From Colwellia sp. PAMC 20917 (GTDB taxonomy: Bacteria > Pseudomonadota > Gammaproteobacteria > Enterobacterales > Alteromonadaceae), in assembly GCF_001767295.1 (NCBI RefSeq), contig NZ_CP014944.1, positions 496,001 to 560,000 of the forward strand: a stretch of 64,000 bases of DNA, in the 5' to 3' direction. The notes below the pieces were generated by a model. That model did not search any database and was not told where the DNA came from. It saw nothing but the letters and a program-made list of their open reading frames with translations. Below, piece by piece: positions 9,909 through 18,590 of this stretch (within the stretch, counting starts at the first letter, position 1; each line of letters begins with the position of its first letter). Both the position numbers and the translations under genes were made by a program.

Positions 9909-10754
9909 CTAAAATGCTTTTCTAAAAATGGTGCGTCCGACACTTTCAAAATGTTGTTGATATTGACCTAAATTTTCACTATGCCCTAAAATAAGTAAAC
10001 CGCCCGGTGCTAACATTTCATAATAACGGGCAAATAATTCTTGCTGCGTTTTTTTATCAAAATATATAATCACATTTCGACAAAAAATGATGTCAAATGG
10101 CCCTTTCATTGGCCATTCATGTAATAGATTCAATTTTTTAAAGGTAATAAGTGCTTGTAACTGTTTACCTACCTTTACTTTACTTTCGTTAATGCCAATG
10201 CCTTTGGTAAAATATTTTTCCTTAAACTTCCTTGGAACATCTTCTATGCGGCGTTCATCATAAGTACCTTCTTTAGCAACAGCTAACACATTACTGTCAA
10301 TATCTGTTGCTAATATTTTTACATCCCATTGACTTAACTGGCTTTTTATTGCTTCGAGCACCGTAATAGCAATACTGTAAGGTTCTTCTCCAGTGGAGCT
10401 TGCAGACGACCAAATTCTCAGGCGTTTATCATGCGATAGGCGATTACCGAGTAATTTAGGTAGTTCATCTTGCGTCATATAATCAAAATGATGCTGCTCA
10501 CGAAAAAAACTGGTTAAATTCGTGGTAATCGCATTGATAAAGTAATCTTGCTCTTTTTCTGTATCTGCCTTTAATAAGTTGCAATAAGCCGTAAAGGAGG
10601 GAAGTTTACGCTCACGAATAATACGAGTAAGACGACGGTACACCATCTCTTTTTTACTGGCATTGAGTACAATACCAGCTGTGTCATAAACAAATTGACA
10701 AAGATAATTAAAGTTATCGCTACTTAATTGAAACGCTTTATCACGCTCTGTCAT
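9909..10754 (-). CDS. cheR: Chemotaxis protein methyltransferase CheR
   Basis: 281 aa. N-terminal CheR helical domain and C-terminal SAM-dependent methyltransferase with WSSASSTGEEPYS (SAM-binding) and DIIFCRNVIIYFD. It methylates receptor glutamates. The upstream receptor ends in a WEEF-type tail, the kind of C-terminal peptide that tethers CheR in the P. aeruginosa Aer2/CheR2 pair, so the two are probably matched. ATG start, 12 nt after the receptor stop. Confidence 0.96.
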   Translation of the reverse strand: MTERDKAFQLSSDNFNYLCQFVYDTAGIVLNASKKEMVYRRLTRIIRERKLPSFTAYCNLLKADTEKEQDYFINAITTNLTSFFREQHHFDYMTQDELPKLLGNRLSHDKRLRIWSSASSTGEEPYSIAITVLEAIKSQLSQWDVKILATDIDSNVLAVAKEGTYDERRIEDVPRKFKEKYFTKGIGINESKVKVGKQLQALITFKKLNLLHEWPMKGPFDIIFCRNVIIYFDKKTQQELFARYYEMLAPGGLLILGHSENLGQYQQHFESVGRTIFRKAF

Positions 10755-10766
10755 TAATCGTATGCC

Positions 10767-13490
10767 CTAGAACTCTTCCCACTCTTGATCCGATTCAGTT
10801 TTGGTTCGAGTCACCTTTGCCCTGGGCGCTGGTCTGGTTGGTTGTCTGCTCGCGGCTCTTGTTGGTTGTCTACTTGCCGGCTGTCTACTTGCCGGCTGTC
10901 TAGTTGCCGGCTGTCTAGTTGCCGGCTGTCTAGTTGCCGGTCTTCTACTTGTTTGTTGTGAGCGACGAACAGGGGTTTGAATCTCTTGTTCATCATCTTC
11001 GCCATTATTAAAGAAAGCAACTTGATCAAGAAGTGCTTGTGACTGTTCTTCCATTGACTTACTCGATGCTGCTGCTTCTTCAACTAATGCGGCATTTTGT
11101 TGAGTCATTTCATCCATTTGGCTAACGGCGGCACTGACTTCGCCAATACCTGCCGATTGCTCTTTACCCGCACTGTCAATATCGCTGATCATTTTACTGA
11201 CTTCTTCAATAGCATTAACCAGTTCAGTAAAAGTTTGACCGGTTTCATCAACTAACTTAGTCCCTTGACCTACCGCTTCAACACTGTCGTTTATTAAACC
11301 TTTAATCTCTTTAGCGGCACCGGCTGAACGTTGCGCTAAGTTGCGAACTTCTGCAGCAACCACCGCAAAACCACGACCTTGTTCACCCGCTCTTGCCGCT
11401 TCAACTGCAGCATTTAAAGCCAACAAGTTGGTTTGAAAGGCAATTTCATCAATAACACTGATGATGTCAGCAATTTTTTTACTCGACTTATTAATATCAC
11501 TCATCGCCGTGATAGCATTTTTTACTACTGCGCCACCATTACTTGCTTTGTCCATAACCGATGCTGACAACTTACTCGCTTCAGATGTGTTTTCTGCATT
11601 CTGCTGCACGGTACTGGTTAGTTCTTCCATAGCAGAAGCTGTTTCTTCAAGGCTAGAGGCTTGAGATTCTGTTCTGTGGCTAAGTTCGTTGTTTCCTTCA
11701 GCAAGTTCACGAGCTGAATCAAAAACATTGGTTGACGCGCTGCGAATATCACCAACCATATTACTCAACACATCAATAAATTCATTAATAGAAGTGCCAA
11801 TAATATTAAATTCACCTACCAACTCTGTTTCAATATATTGCGTTAAGTCACCGTCAGATAAGGTCATTAACGTTTCTTTAATTTGAGCAATAGCTTGCTT
11901 TCTTCCGGTGATATCTGCGGCATATTTAACGACTTTCATGGTCTTGCCGTTTAAATCTAAAATAGGGTTGTAAGACGCTTGTATCCAAACTTCTTTCCCG
12001 CCTTTGCCTATGCGTTTATATTCGCCACTGTCGAATTCACCGCGATTAAGTTTTTGCCAAAATTGTTGATATTCAATAGTCGACTTATGAGCAGGATCAA
12101 CAAATAAGCTATGGTGTTGCCCCTGTATTTCACTAAGTGTATAACCTAACGCCGATAAAAAATTGTCATTGGCGGTAATAATAGTACCGTCCATATTAAA
12201 TTCAATCACCGCTTGTGATTTGCTTATCGCGGCAATTTGTCCAGAATAATCAGCACTTATTAATTTTTGTTTGGTGACGTCTGAGGCGAATTTTACCACT
12301 TTAAAAGGTTTATCATTTAAGTCTAATATAGGATTGTAAGAAGCTTGTATCCAAACTTCTTTACCACCTTTACCGATGCGTTTATATTCTTTTGAGTCGT
12401 ATTCACCGCGATTTAAGCTTTCCCAAAAGAGTTTATATTCAACACTATTTTTGAGTTCTGGCTCAATAAACATGCTGTGGTGCTGGCCTTTTACTTCTTC
12501 TAGGGTATAACCGAGCGTTGATAAAAAGTTTTCATTCGCGGTGATAATAGTGCCGTCCATATTAAATTCAATCACAGCTTGCGCTTTACTTATCGCTTCA
12601 ATCTGACCTAAAAAGTTTACGTGGGCTAATTTTTGTTCAGTAATGTCCGTTGCAAATTTCATCACTTTATAAGGAACCCCCTCTGTATTAAGGATAGGGT
12701 TATAAGACGCCTGTATCCAAACTTCTCTGCCGCCTTTAGCAATGCGTTTATAAGTTTTTGATTCAAACTCACCACGATTCAAGCTTTCCCAAAAATTTTG
12801 ATATTCTTCACTTATTTTAAAACTATGTTCGACAAACATACTGTGATGCTTACCTTGCACTTCTTCTAAGCTATAACCTAAGGTCGATAAGAAGTTTTCA
12901 TTGGCGGTAATAATAGTACCGTCCATATTAAACTCAATTAGCGCTTGAACTTTATTCAGCGCTTCTATCTGAGCTAACATGTCTGAAAATTGCAATTCTT
13001 TAGCCTGCTCAACTGAAATTTCGGTCTCTTTATCCATGGTAGTATTCTTCCCTATCGATTGAATGTTATCTTTTATTTTTATAGGATTAAGCACTAACTC
13101 AATAACAATGCTTCCTACTAAACGTTTAATTGTCGAGATCCAAGCTCTTTTGAGCGCAATTTTTAACTCTTTATCTAGTATCATTGTTAATGCTAGCAAC
13201 AAGGCATTTTCAACATCTGCTTGATAATTTTTAACATCATTAGTAGTGACTGATGTATTAACTTTTTCTTCAGTCAGTTCAATTGGCTGTAATAAATTTA
13301 TTTCTTGGCTTAATAAACAGATAAAGTCTTTATTAGCCCGGATTTTATCTTGCTTATCATTTTTTAATAATGTCGCTAATTCCGGTCTTAATACAAATAA
13401 TTGTTGATAAAACAAATCGCCAACATCGGGTGAAAGTATCAGTACTTTTTGCCAACTTTGCTGAACTAAATTAATCTGTTTAGCTGTCAT
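10767..13490 (-). CDS. Soluble chemoreceptor: globin-like + 3 PAS + signalling domain
   Basis: 907 aa with no membrane segment. Residues 1-135 read as a globin fold: an A-helix with a conserved Trp (QSWQKVL), a B/C region [16 protein letters not shown] and a final helix [10 protein letters not shown]. There is no histidine before about residue 210, so no proximal heme ligand. Three near-identical PAS domains follow (NMDG motif at 188, 310 and 432; period 122 residues), each with [20 protein letters not shown]. A HAMP-like stretch and an MCP coiled coil with the tip [18 protein letters not shown] come next. The tail has tandem RQPA[TS] units and ends QEWEEF, a CheR/CheB-tether type pentapeptide. 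It corresponds in position to Aer2 (P. aeruginosa) and VCA1092 (V. cholerae). A gas or redox cue via the PAS domains is inferred. Confidence 0.9.
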   Translation of the reverse strand: MTAKQINLVQQSWQKVLILSPDVGDLFYQQLFVLRPELATLLKNDKQDKIRANKDFICLLSQEINLLQPIELTEEKVNTSVTTNDVKNYQADVENALLLALTMILDKELKIALKRAWISTIKRLVGSIVIELVLNPIKIKDNIQSIGKNTTMDKETEISVEQAKELQFSDMLAQIEALNKVQALIEFNMDGTIITANENFLSTLGYSLEEVQGKHHSMFVEHSFKISEEYQNFWESLNRGEFESKTYKRIAKGGREVWIQASYNPILNTEGVPYKVMKFATDITEQKLAHVNFLGQIEAISKAQAVIEFNMDGTIITANENFLSTLGYTLEEVKGQHHSMFIEPELKNSVEYKLFWESLNRGEYDSKEYKRIGKGGKEVWIQASYNPILDLNDKPFKVVKFASDVTKQKLISADYSGQIAAISKSQAVIEFNMDGTIITANDNFLSALGYTLSEIQGQHHSLFVDPAHKSTIEYQQFWQKLNRGEFDSGEYKRIGKGGKEVWIQASYNPILDLNGKTMKVVKYAADITGRKQAIAQIKETLMTLSDGDLTQYIETELVGEFNIIGTSINEFIDVLSNMVGDIRSASTNVFDSARELAEGNNELSHRTESQASSLEETASAMEELTSTVQQNAENTSEASKLSASVMDKASNGGAVVKNAITAMSDINKSSKKIADIISVIDEIAFQTNLLALNAAVEAARAGEQGRGFAVVAAEVRNLAQRSAGAAKEIKGLINDSVEAVGQGTKLVDETGQTFTELVNAIEEVSKMISDIDSAGKEQSAGIGEVSAAVSQMDEMTQQNAALVEEAAASSKSMEEQSQALLDQVAFFNNGEDDEQEIQTPVRRSQQTSRRPATRQPATRQPATRQPASRQPASRQPTRAASRQPTRPAPRAKVTRTKTESDQEWEEF
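10855..10950 (-). repeat. 15-bp tandem repeats encoding RQPA[TS]
   Basis: Within the receptor 3' end the 15-bp unit GTTGCCGGCTGTCTA (plus strand) is repeated about five times with one or two changes, with looser copies on both sides. In frame it gives [10 protein letters not shown], a basic, proline-rich, disordered linker between the signalling coiled coil and the terminal WEEF peptide. Linkers before such pentapeptides set the reach of the tethered methyltransferase. Units of this kind change number by slippage. Confidence 0.9.
11900..13000 (-). repeat. 366-bp in-frame triplication of a PAS-coding unit
   Basis: The codons for the NMDG motif recur at exactly 366-bp steps (CCGTCCAT starting at 12187, 12553 and 12919). 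Each unit codes for one whole PAS domain plus its linker. The three proteins are very similar in the N-cap, core and [16 protein letters not shown] strand and diverge mainly in the F-helix region. This indicates duplication of a whole domain and subsequent drift. Confidence 0.92.
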
Positions 13491-13557
13491 TATATTAATG
13501 CTCTTATTTATCTATATTGTCGCTTATTCAATAACGATCAACACTGCTTGCTATGTA

Positions 13558-14040
13558 TCATTGCAGTGAACTGTTTAGGTGGTTTTCTACGTCGTAGAGT
13601 TCGTCCTGATCTAATAAACTATGACTATCCAGTAAAATAATAAGCCTGTCGTCAATTGACACTAAGCCCTGTAAAAAACAACGATCTATTTTATTACCAA
13701 AAGTAGGAGGGATCCGTATTGATTTTTTGTCAAACTTGTAAACTTCTGATACGGCGTCGACCACAACACCGACTACCATGTTTTTTTGACTATTTGGCTT
13801 TCGTAAAATAATGATCACTGTTTGTTCATTATATGCGAGCGGTTGTTGACCAAAACGCTGGCGTAAATCTATGATAGGTACAATAATGCCACGTAAGTTA
13901 ATGACCCCTTTGATATAATTTGGCTTGTTCGGTAACTCGGTAACTGAACTCCACACGCGTATTTCTTGTACGCATAAAATATCAACACCATACTCTTCGC
14001 CATTTAACATAAAGGTGAGATATTCTTGCTCTTGTTCCAT
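13558..14040 (-). CDS. cheW: Chemotaxis adaptor CheW (second copy)
   Basis: 160 aa, a single CheW SH3-like domain: EYLTFMLNGEEYGVDILCVQEIR at the N-terminus, IKGVINLRGIIVPIIDLRQRFG in the centre and VVGVVVDAVSEV near the end. It couples receptors to CheA. ATG start with GGAAG. It follows the other cheW by 15 bp and is clearly related to it, so the pair probably arose by duplication. Two adaptors in one operon are also found in V. cholerae cluster III. Confidence 0.95.
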   Translation of the reverse strand: MEQEQEYLTFMLNGEEYGVDILCVQEIRVWSSVTELPNKPNYIKGVINLRGIIVPIIDLRQRFGQQPLAYNEQTVIIILRKPNSQKNMVVGVVVDAVSEVYKFDKKSIRIPPTFGNKIDRCFLQGLVSIDDRLIILLDSHSLLDQDELYDVENHLNSSLQ

Positions 14041-14055
14041 GGTATCTTCCTTTAT

Positions 14056-14580
14056 TTATATTAACTGATGTTTTTCAATTTCTTGTAAAACGTTAACATT
14101 GAGTAAAGTGACAACATTTTCGCCAACATTTACTAAACCTTGTAAGTAATTTTGTGGTACACAGCCACCAAATGCTGGCGCAGGTTTTATATCGCTTGCT
14201 TCTACATTGAGCACATCTGATACGGCGTCAACCACAAAACCTATAGTGCGGGTTTTATCTTCGGTTTCCACAGTTAAAACAATCACGACCGTTGTTTCAC
14301 AATAAATAGCACTACTGATATTAAATTTCATTCGTAGATCAACTATAGGTACAATAATGCCGCGCATATTTATAACCCCTTTAATATAACAAGGTGAATT
14401 AGGGATGCGGGTTGGGTTTTCCCAACTACGTATTTCTTCGACACATAAAATATCAACAGCGTATTGTTCATCTGCTAATAAAAAAGTGAGGTACTGGTCA
14501 CCACTGGTAATAAAGTCGATGCCCTCTAAGGAATGCTCTCCTTCAACTGGCACCTCTGCTGCTAACATTTGAATATCCAT
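14056..14580 (-). CDS. cheW: Chemotaxis adaptor CheW (first copy)
   Basis: 174 aa, a CheW domain with an N-terminal extension of about 25 residues. Hallmarks are QYLTFLLADEQYAVDILCVEEIR, IKGVINMRGIIVPIVDLRMKF and GFVVDAVSDV. The ATG overlaps the cheA stop (TAATG), so translation is coupled. It binds CheA domain P5 and the receptor tip. Confidence 0.95.
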   Translation of the reverse strand: MDIQMLAAEVPVEGEHSLEGIDFITSGDQYLTFLLADEQYAVDILCVEEIRSWENPTRIPNSPCYIKGVINMRGIIVPIVDLRMKFNISSAIYCETTVVIVLTVETEDKTRTIGFVVDAVSDVLNVEASDIKPAPAFGGCVPQNYLQGLVNVGENVVTLLNVNVLQEIEKHQLI

Positions 14581-16706
14581 TAAGTGTTCACTCCTGTCGA
14601 TATTGACTGGGTAATTTGAGATTGAACACTTGACTGGTGTTGTTGATTTATTTGTGCTTTTGTTAACGCCATTTCAATAATACCAGGTACATCAAGAATC
14701 ATAGCCACAGAACCATCACCCAGGATAGTGGCTCCTGAGACACCTTGAACTTGTTGATAATTATCATTTAAGCTCTTAATGACGACTTGCTGCTGGGCAA
14801 GTAAATCATCAACCATTAAACCAATTTTTTGTCCGTCTGCTTCAACCACAACCAACAAACAACTTTCGATATGTTCAAATTCACAAGGGATATTAAATAA
14901 CTGATAAATAGGGATAACCGGTACATTATCTTCCCTGAGCCGATAAAGCAGCATGTCACCTGAAACACGATTAATAAGCTCTTTTTGTGGCTGAAGAGAT
15001 TCAACAATAGTAATTAAAGGAATAATATAAACTTCCTTACCCACCCGAACTAACTGACCATCAAGTATTGCTAAAGTAAGAGGTAGGTTTATCCGAAAGG
15101 TACTCCCCTTGCCTTGTTCAGACTCGACTTGTATTCGTCCACCTAATGATTGAATATTCTTTTTTACCACATCCATACCGACGCCACGGCCAGAAATATC
15201 ACTGACCTCTTTAGCTGTAGAAAATCCAGGTTCAAAAAGTAAATCAAAAACTTGGCTATCAGATAAAGTGGTTTTTTCATCAACGAGGCCTTTTTCAAGT
15301 GCCTTATTAAAAACAGCTTGGCGGTCAATGCCGCCACCATCATCACTAATTTCAATACAAATACTGCCACCTTGATGATAGGCATCAAGCACAATAGAAC
15401 CCTTTTCAGGCTTACCATTAGCGAGTCTAACGTGTGCAGACTCAATACCATGATCAACGGCATTACGCACTAAATGTACCAGCGGATCGCCAATTTGTTC
15501 CATAACAGTTTTATCGAGTTCTGTTTGCTCACCTTTAAGAATAAGCTCAATTTCTTTTCCTGTTTTTTTAGACAGGTCATGTACTAATCTTGGAAAACGA
15601 TTAAAAACAAAACTAATCGGTAGCATGCGAATTCGCATAACACTTTCTTGTAATTCTTTAGTATTTTGTAGTAACTGCTCCAACCCCGCATTTAGGCGCT
15701 CAACTTTTGACAAGTCAAAATCATTGCCTAACTCAGACAGCATAGATTGAGTAATAACTAATTCACCAACCAAGTTAATTAAACTGTCAACTTTATCAAC
15801 GCCGACTCGAATAGAACCGAGATCATTTTTAGACTTACCTGCTGGTTTATCTGGGATGTTTTTTGGCGTAGGCTCAGGAAAGCTAGATTCGATTGGCGTT
15901 GTTATATTAGTCGCTTCATCTTGGCTTGACTGATCAATAGTATTGACTTCAATCCCCTCTTTAACTTCAACTTCAACAGCTAAGAGGTGTTCTTCTTTGG
16001 TAATAATTAATTCACATTCATCTTCAACCCATTCAAAGACTTCTTTTATTTCCGCTTCACTGGCATTTGAGCACAATGTTAACTGCCAACTTAAATAGAG
16101 TTCTTCGGCATCAATATCATTTAATGCTGGTAGGTCTTTAGCATCAGCTTCTAAAGAAATTTCTCCTAAATCAGCCAAGGCATTAAAGAGGAGTAGAGGG
16201 TCATTACCCGTTTGCACTAAATGATGCTCTGGTATAAATTTTATCTGCCACCTTGTTATATCATTGTTATTGTCCGTAGTGTCATCAACGTTTATGAGTA
16301 GTGCTTCAGTATTCACATTGCCACTTGAGGCTAATGTTTCCTCTAAGCGCGTTGAGTTTTCAGCTATTTTTTCACTATCACACTCTTGTTCATCTCTTAT
16401 TGCCTCAATTAACAAGCGCATACAGTCAACAGACTCTAATAATAATTCAACGTCATCTTGTTCAATATTACGCCTGCCATCACGCATTTCATCAAGAAGT
16501 GTTTCAACCAAATGAGTGAACTCTGTGACATGATTAAAGCCAAAAGTACCAGCTCCTCCTTTAATGGAATGGGCAGCACGAAATATTGAATTAATCGTTT
16601 CATCATCACCTTGCTCTAAATTTAGCAAGCTCGACTCCATTAATTCGAGACCTTCAAAACTTTCTTCTAAAAAGCTTGGAATAAACTGTGTGAGATCTAC
16701 GCTCAT
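14580..16706 (-). CDS. cheA: Chemotaxis histidine kinase CheA
   Basis: 708 aa, full-length CheA. P1/Hpt domain with phospho-His H46 in AAHSIKGGAGTFG; a P2-like response-regulator-binding region around 150-240; P3 dimerisation with DSLINLVGELVITQSML; P4 ATPase with HLVRNAVDHGIE, DDGGGID and GRGVGMDVV; and a C-terminal P5 CheW-like domain beginning near LDGQLVRVG. It phosphorylates the CheY encoded immediately upstream and probably CheB, and could also serve the receivers of the phosphatase and cyclase genes in the operon; the last point is inference. Confidence 0.97.
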   Translation of the reverse strand: MSVDLTQFIPSFLEESFEGLELMESSLLNLEQGDDETINSIFRAAHSIKGGAGTFGFNHVTEFTHLVETLLDEMRDGRRNIEQDDVELLLESVDCMRLLIEAIRDEQECDSEKIAENSTRLEETLASSGNVNTEALLINVDDTTDNNNDITRWQIKFIPEHHLVQTGNDPLLLFNALADLGEISLEADAKDLPALNDIDAEELYLSWQLTLCSNASEAEIKEVFEWVEDECELIITKEEHLLAVEVEVKEGIEVNTIDQSSQDEATNITTPIESSFPEPTPKNIPDKPAGKSKNDLGSIRVGVDKVDSLINLVGELVITQSMLSELGNDFDLSKVERLNAGLEQLLQNTKELQESVMRIRMLPISFVFNRFPRLVHDLSKKTGKEIELILKGEQTELDKTVMEQIGDPLVHLVRNAVDHGIESAHVRLANGKPEKGSIVLDAYHQGGSICIEISDDGGGIDRQAVFNKALEKGLVDEKTTLSDSQVFDLLFEPGFSTAKEVSDISGRGVGMDVVKKNIQSLGGRIQVESEQGKGSTFRINLPLTLAILDGQLVRVGKEVYIIPLITIVESLQPQKELINRVSGDMLLYRLREDNVPVIPIYQLFNIPCEFEHIESCLLVVVEADGQKIGLMVDDLLAQQQVVIKSLNDNYQQVQGVSGATILGDGSVAMILDVPGIIEMALTKAQINQQHQSSVQSQITQSISTGVNT

Positions 16707-16711
16707 AATAG

Positions 16712-17074
16712 CTACCTAACAACCCGCTTAATGGTTGCTAATAATTTTTCAGGGTTAAAAGGTTTAACTAACCATCCGGTAGCACCAGCTGCTTTGCCAC
16801 GCATTTTCATATCACCAGAACTTTCGGTCGTTAGCATTAAAATAGGAGTAAACTTAAAAGGGGGTAACTTACGTAACTCTTCGCATAAAGTAATACCGTC
16901 CATAATCGGCATATTTACGTCTGAGATCACTAAGTCAAAAGCCCCACCCTGAGCTTTACTCAAACCTTCTTGTCCGTCTCTTGCTTCAACGGTTTCATAA
17001 CCGGCACTTTTTAATGTAAAACTAACCATATCGCGAATAGAGTTAGAATCATCAACAACCAAAATTTTGGTCAT
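16712..17074 (-). CDS. cheY: Chemotaxis response regulator CheY
   Basis: 120 aa single receiver domain. Acidic pocket D8/D9, phospho-Asp D52 in ISDVNMP, Thr in LMLTTES and Lys in VKPF. No output domain. It lies 5 nt upstream of cheA. Because the system is F7-like, the target need not be the flagellar motor; the cluster holds no flagellar gene. Confidence 0.95.
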   Translation of the reverse strand: MTKILVVDDSNSIRDMVSFTLKSAGYETVEARDGQEGLSKAQGGAFDLVISDVNMPIMDGITLCEELRKLPPFKFTPILMLTTESSGDMKMRGKAAGATGWLVKPFNPEKLLATIKRVVR

Positions 17075-17147
17075 AGGTATTTCCTTTTTAAGGTAAATAT
17101 AAACAGCAAAAGCTTAATAATATTTAGATGATATCTCAAAATTGATT

Positions 17148-17423
17148 CTAAGCATTTAGATATTGATTTAAAATGGCTTCATTAAGCCCTAATTGCTTAA
17201 CGCTTTCTTGAATAACACGGGAGTTGGAATTCCAATTGAGTACTTTATTTTGTGCCGCGATGTAGGTGACCGCCGCTAATAATAATTGCACACCAACGGT
17301 ATCTATATGGGTAACAGCACTGTCATCAAATGTTATAACATCATTTTTAGCAATTTCATCGAGTAGTTGATTTTTACAGTCATCCACTTGAGCAATGGTT
17401 AACAGAGCCGGTAATATGAACAT
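17148..17423 (-). CDS. STAS-domain protein heading the chemosensory operon
   Basis: 91 aa, compact STAS fold. The loop that carries the phospho-Ser in RsbV proteins reads HIDTVGVQLL, with Thr42 in place of Ser. It is the first gene of the operon, about 70 bp before cheY. It is similar in size to, but distinct from, the STAS protein next to the PP2C phosphatase. It may be a second substrate of that enzyme or a structural part of the array; the sequence does not decide. Confidence 0.82.
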   Translation of the reverse strand: MFILPALLTIAQVDDCKNQLLDEIAKNDVITFDDSAVTHIDTVGVQLLLAAVTYIAAQNKVLNWNSNSRVIQESVKQLGLNEAILNQYLNA

Positions 17424-17643
17424 TTAATCCCTTATAAATTCGCATAAAAATAGAATACTTAGCAACAAAGATAAACCATAAAAAATTAACTGCAAGTTTA
17501 TTTTAATAGAAACCCGCCATTTTTTAGGTGTTTAGCATAAATTCATTACTTTTTTTTAAAATAAACATAAATAAAGTAAGCTTTCGTAATGAATATATTG
17601 CTTTCCCTGTTTACAATTATTATGGTTAAAAAAAGGATATGTT
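17424..17643. promoter_or_regulatory. Divergent control region with a 9-bp inverted repeat
   Basis: This 220-bp, very AT-rich gap separates the chemosensory operon (minus) from the Sel1 gene (plus). A perfect inverted repeat, ATTCATTAC at 17541-17549 and GTAATGAAT at 17586-17594, has 36 bp between its arms. For the minus-strand operon a weak sigma-70-like pair TTGCAG-16-TATCTT can be read about 50-80 bp before the STAS start. None of these sites is proven. Confidence 0.35.
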
Positions 17644-18471
17644 TTGAGAACAGCTATGCCAGAAGATAATCAAAAAGTGCCCAGCCAAATATTTCGTTGG
17701 TTTGAAAAAATGAAAACTAACTACGAGCAGAGTGTTCAAGGTGTATTAGAGCGGTTTGAAAAATATAGTCATAGCCAACAATTAAGAATTGATCTCGCTA
17801 ATCAATCAAACATTGATAACTTAAAGCAGTCTCATCAAAAACATCTTGACCAACAAAATGCTCATATCAAACAATTAACTGAAGATGCGAGCTATTACAA
17901 AAAACAAATCAGTAAACAGCAACAAACCATTGAGCAACTCAATGGCCGCTATGATGCAGTGATGAGTTGTTTGTTAACTGAAAAAAGAAAAGATATAGAC
18001 ATTAAAGATATATTTTCTGATAACGAAGATGAAAACAGCGAGCTTATTGAAGACTTATACTTAGAAACTCACCATAACAAAGTTGTTGATAGCCCCTTTA
18101 AACACCAAGGGCAAAGTGAGTTAAATAATGAGCCAGATATAACGACTTCGCCCTTAAGCGAAAGAGGTAACGACTTGTTCGATAACGCTCTCTTAAAAAG
18201 GCAGTCTGGCGATATTGAACAAGCGTTTCAATTGTTTGAACAAGCGGCAAAGCTTGGTCATGTAAAAGCGATGGGCGCGATGGGCCGTGCTTTTTTCTTA
18301 GCTGAAGGCACAGAAGAAGATCATGGCCTTGGACTTGCCTGGCTTATTCATGCGGCAAATCAAGATCTACCGCAAGCGGTCGCCCGGGTTAAATTTTTTC
18401 AAGACAATAACCCTGAACTTTACCTGCAGGCACTTAATCTATCAGCAGACCCAATATTCCTTAAATATTAA
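17644..18471 (+). CDS. Coiled-coil protein with Sel1-type repeats
   Basis: 275 aa. The N-terminal third (about 10-115) is a Gln/Lys-rich coiled coil, then comes an acidic spacer. The C-terminal part (about 170-255) has two Sel1/TPR-like repeats (DNALLKRQSGDIEQAFQLF, AAKLGHVKAMGAMGRAFFLA). No signal peptide is seen. The TTG start at 17644 is favoured by AGG seven bases upstream; an ATG four codons later is the alternative. Divergently transcribed from the chemosensory operon, which makes a role in scaffolding or localisation possible but unproven. Confidence 0.75.
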   Translation: MRTAMPEDNQKVPSQIFRWFEKMKTNYEQSVQGVLERFEKYSHSQQLRIDLANQSNIDNLKQSHQKHLDQQNAHIKQLTEDASYYKKQISKQQQTIEQLNGRYDAVMSCLLTEKRKDIDIKDIFSDNEDENSELIEDLYLETHHNKVVDSPFKHQGQSELNNEPDITTSPLSERGNDLFDNALLKRQSGDIEQAFQLFEQAAKLGHVKAMGAMGRAFFLAEGTEEDHGLGLAWLIHAANQDLPQAVARVKFFQDNNPELYLQALNLSADPIFLKY

Positions 18472-18590
18472 TGGCGCGATAACTTGGCTTTTATCACATG
18501 TAAAAATAGCTTCTTCAGTAATGTATATTGTATAAAATAAATAGTTCATGTCATAATAACGAAATAATATACATTATTTTTGGGACGCTA

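Noticed and set aside
9881-9949. Longer TTG-started form of CheD.
   Set aside because: It overlaps cheR by about 40 bp and adds residues not found in CheD; the ATG at 9880 is preferred.
10811-11083. Out-of-frame reading of the RQPA repeat region on the same strand giving a 90-residue repetitive frame.
   Set aside because: It is a second-frame shadow of the receptor's 15-bp repeats; no ribosome site and the receptor frame is clearly the real one.
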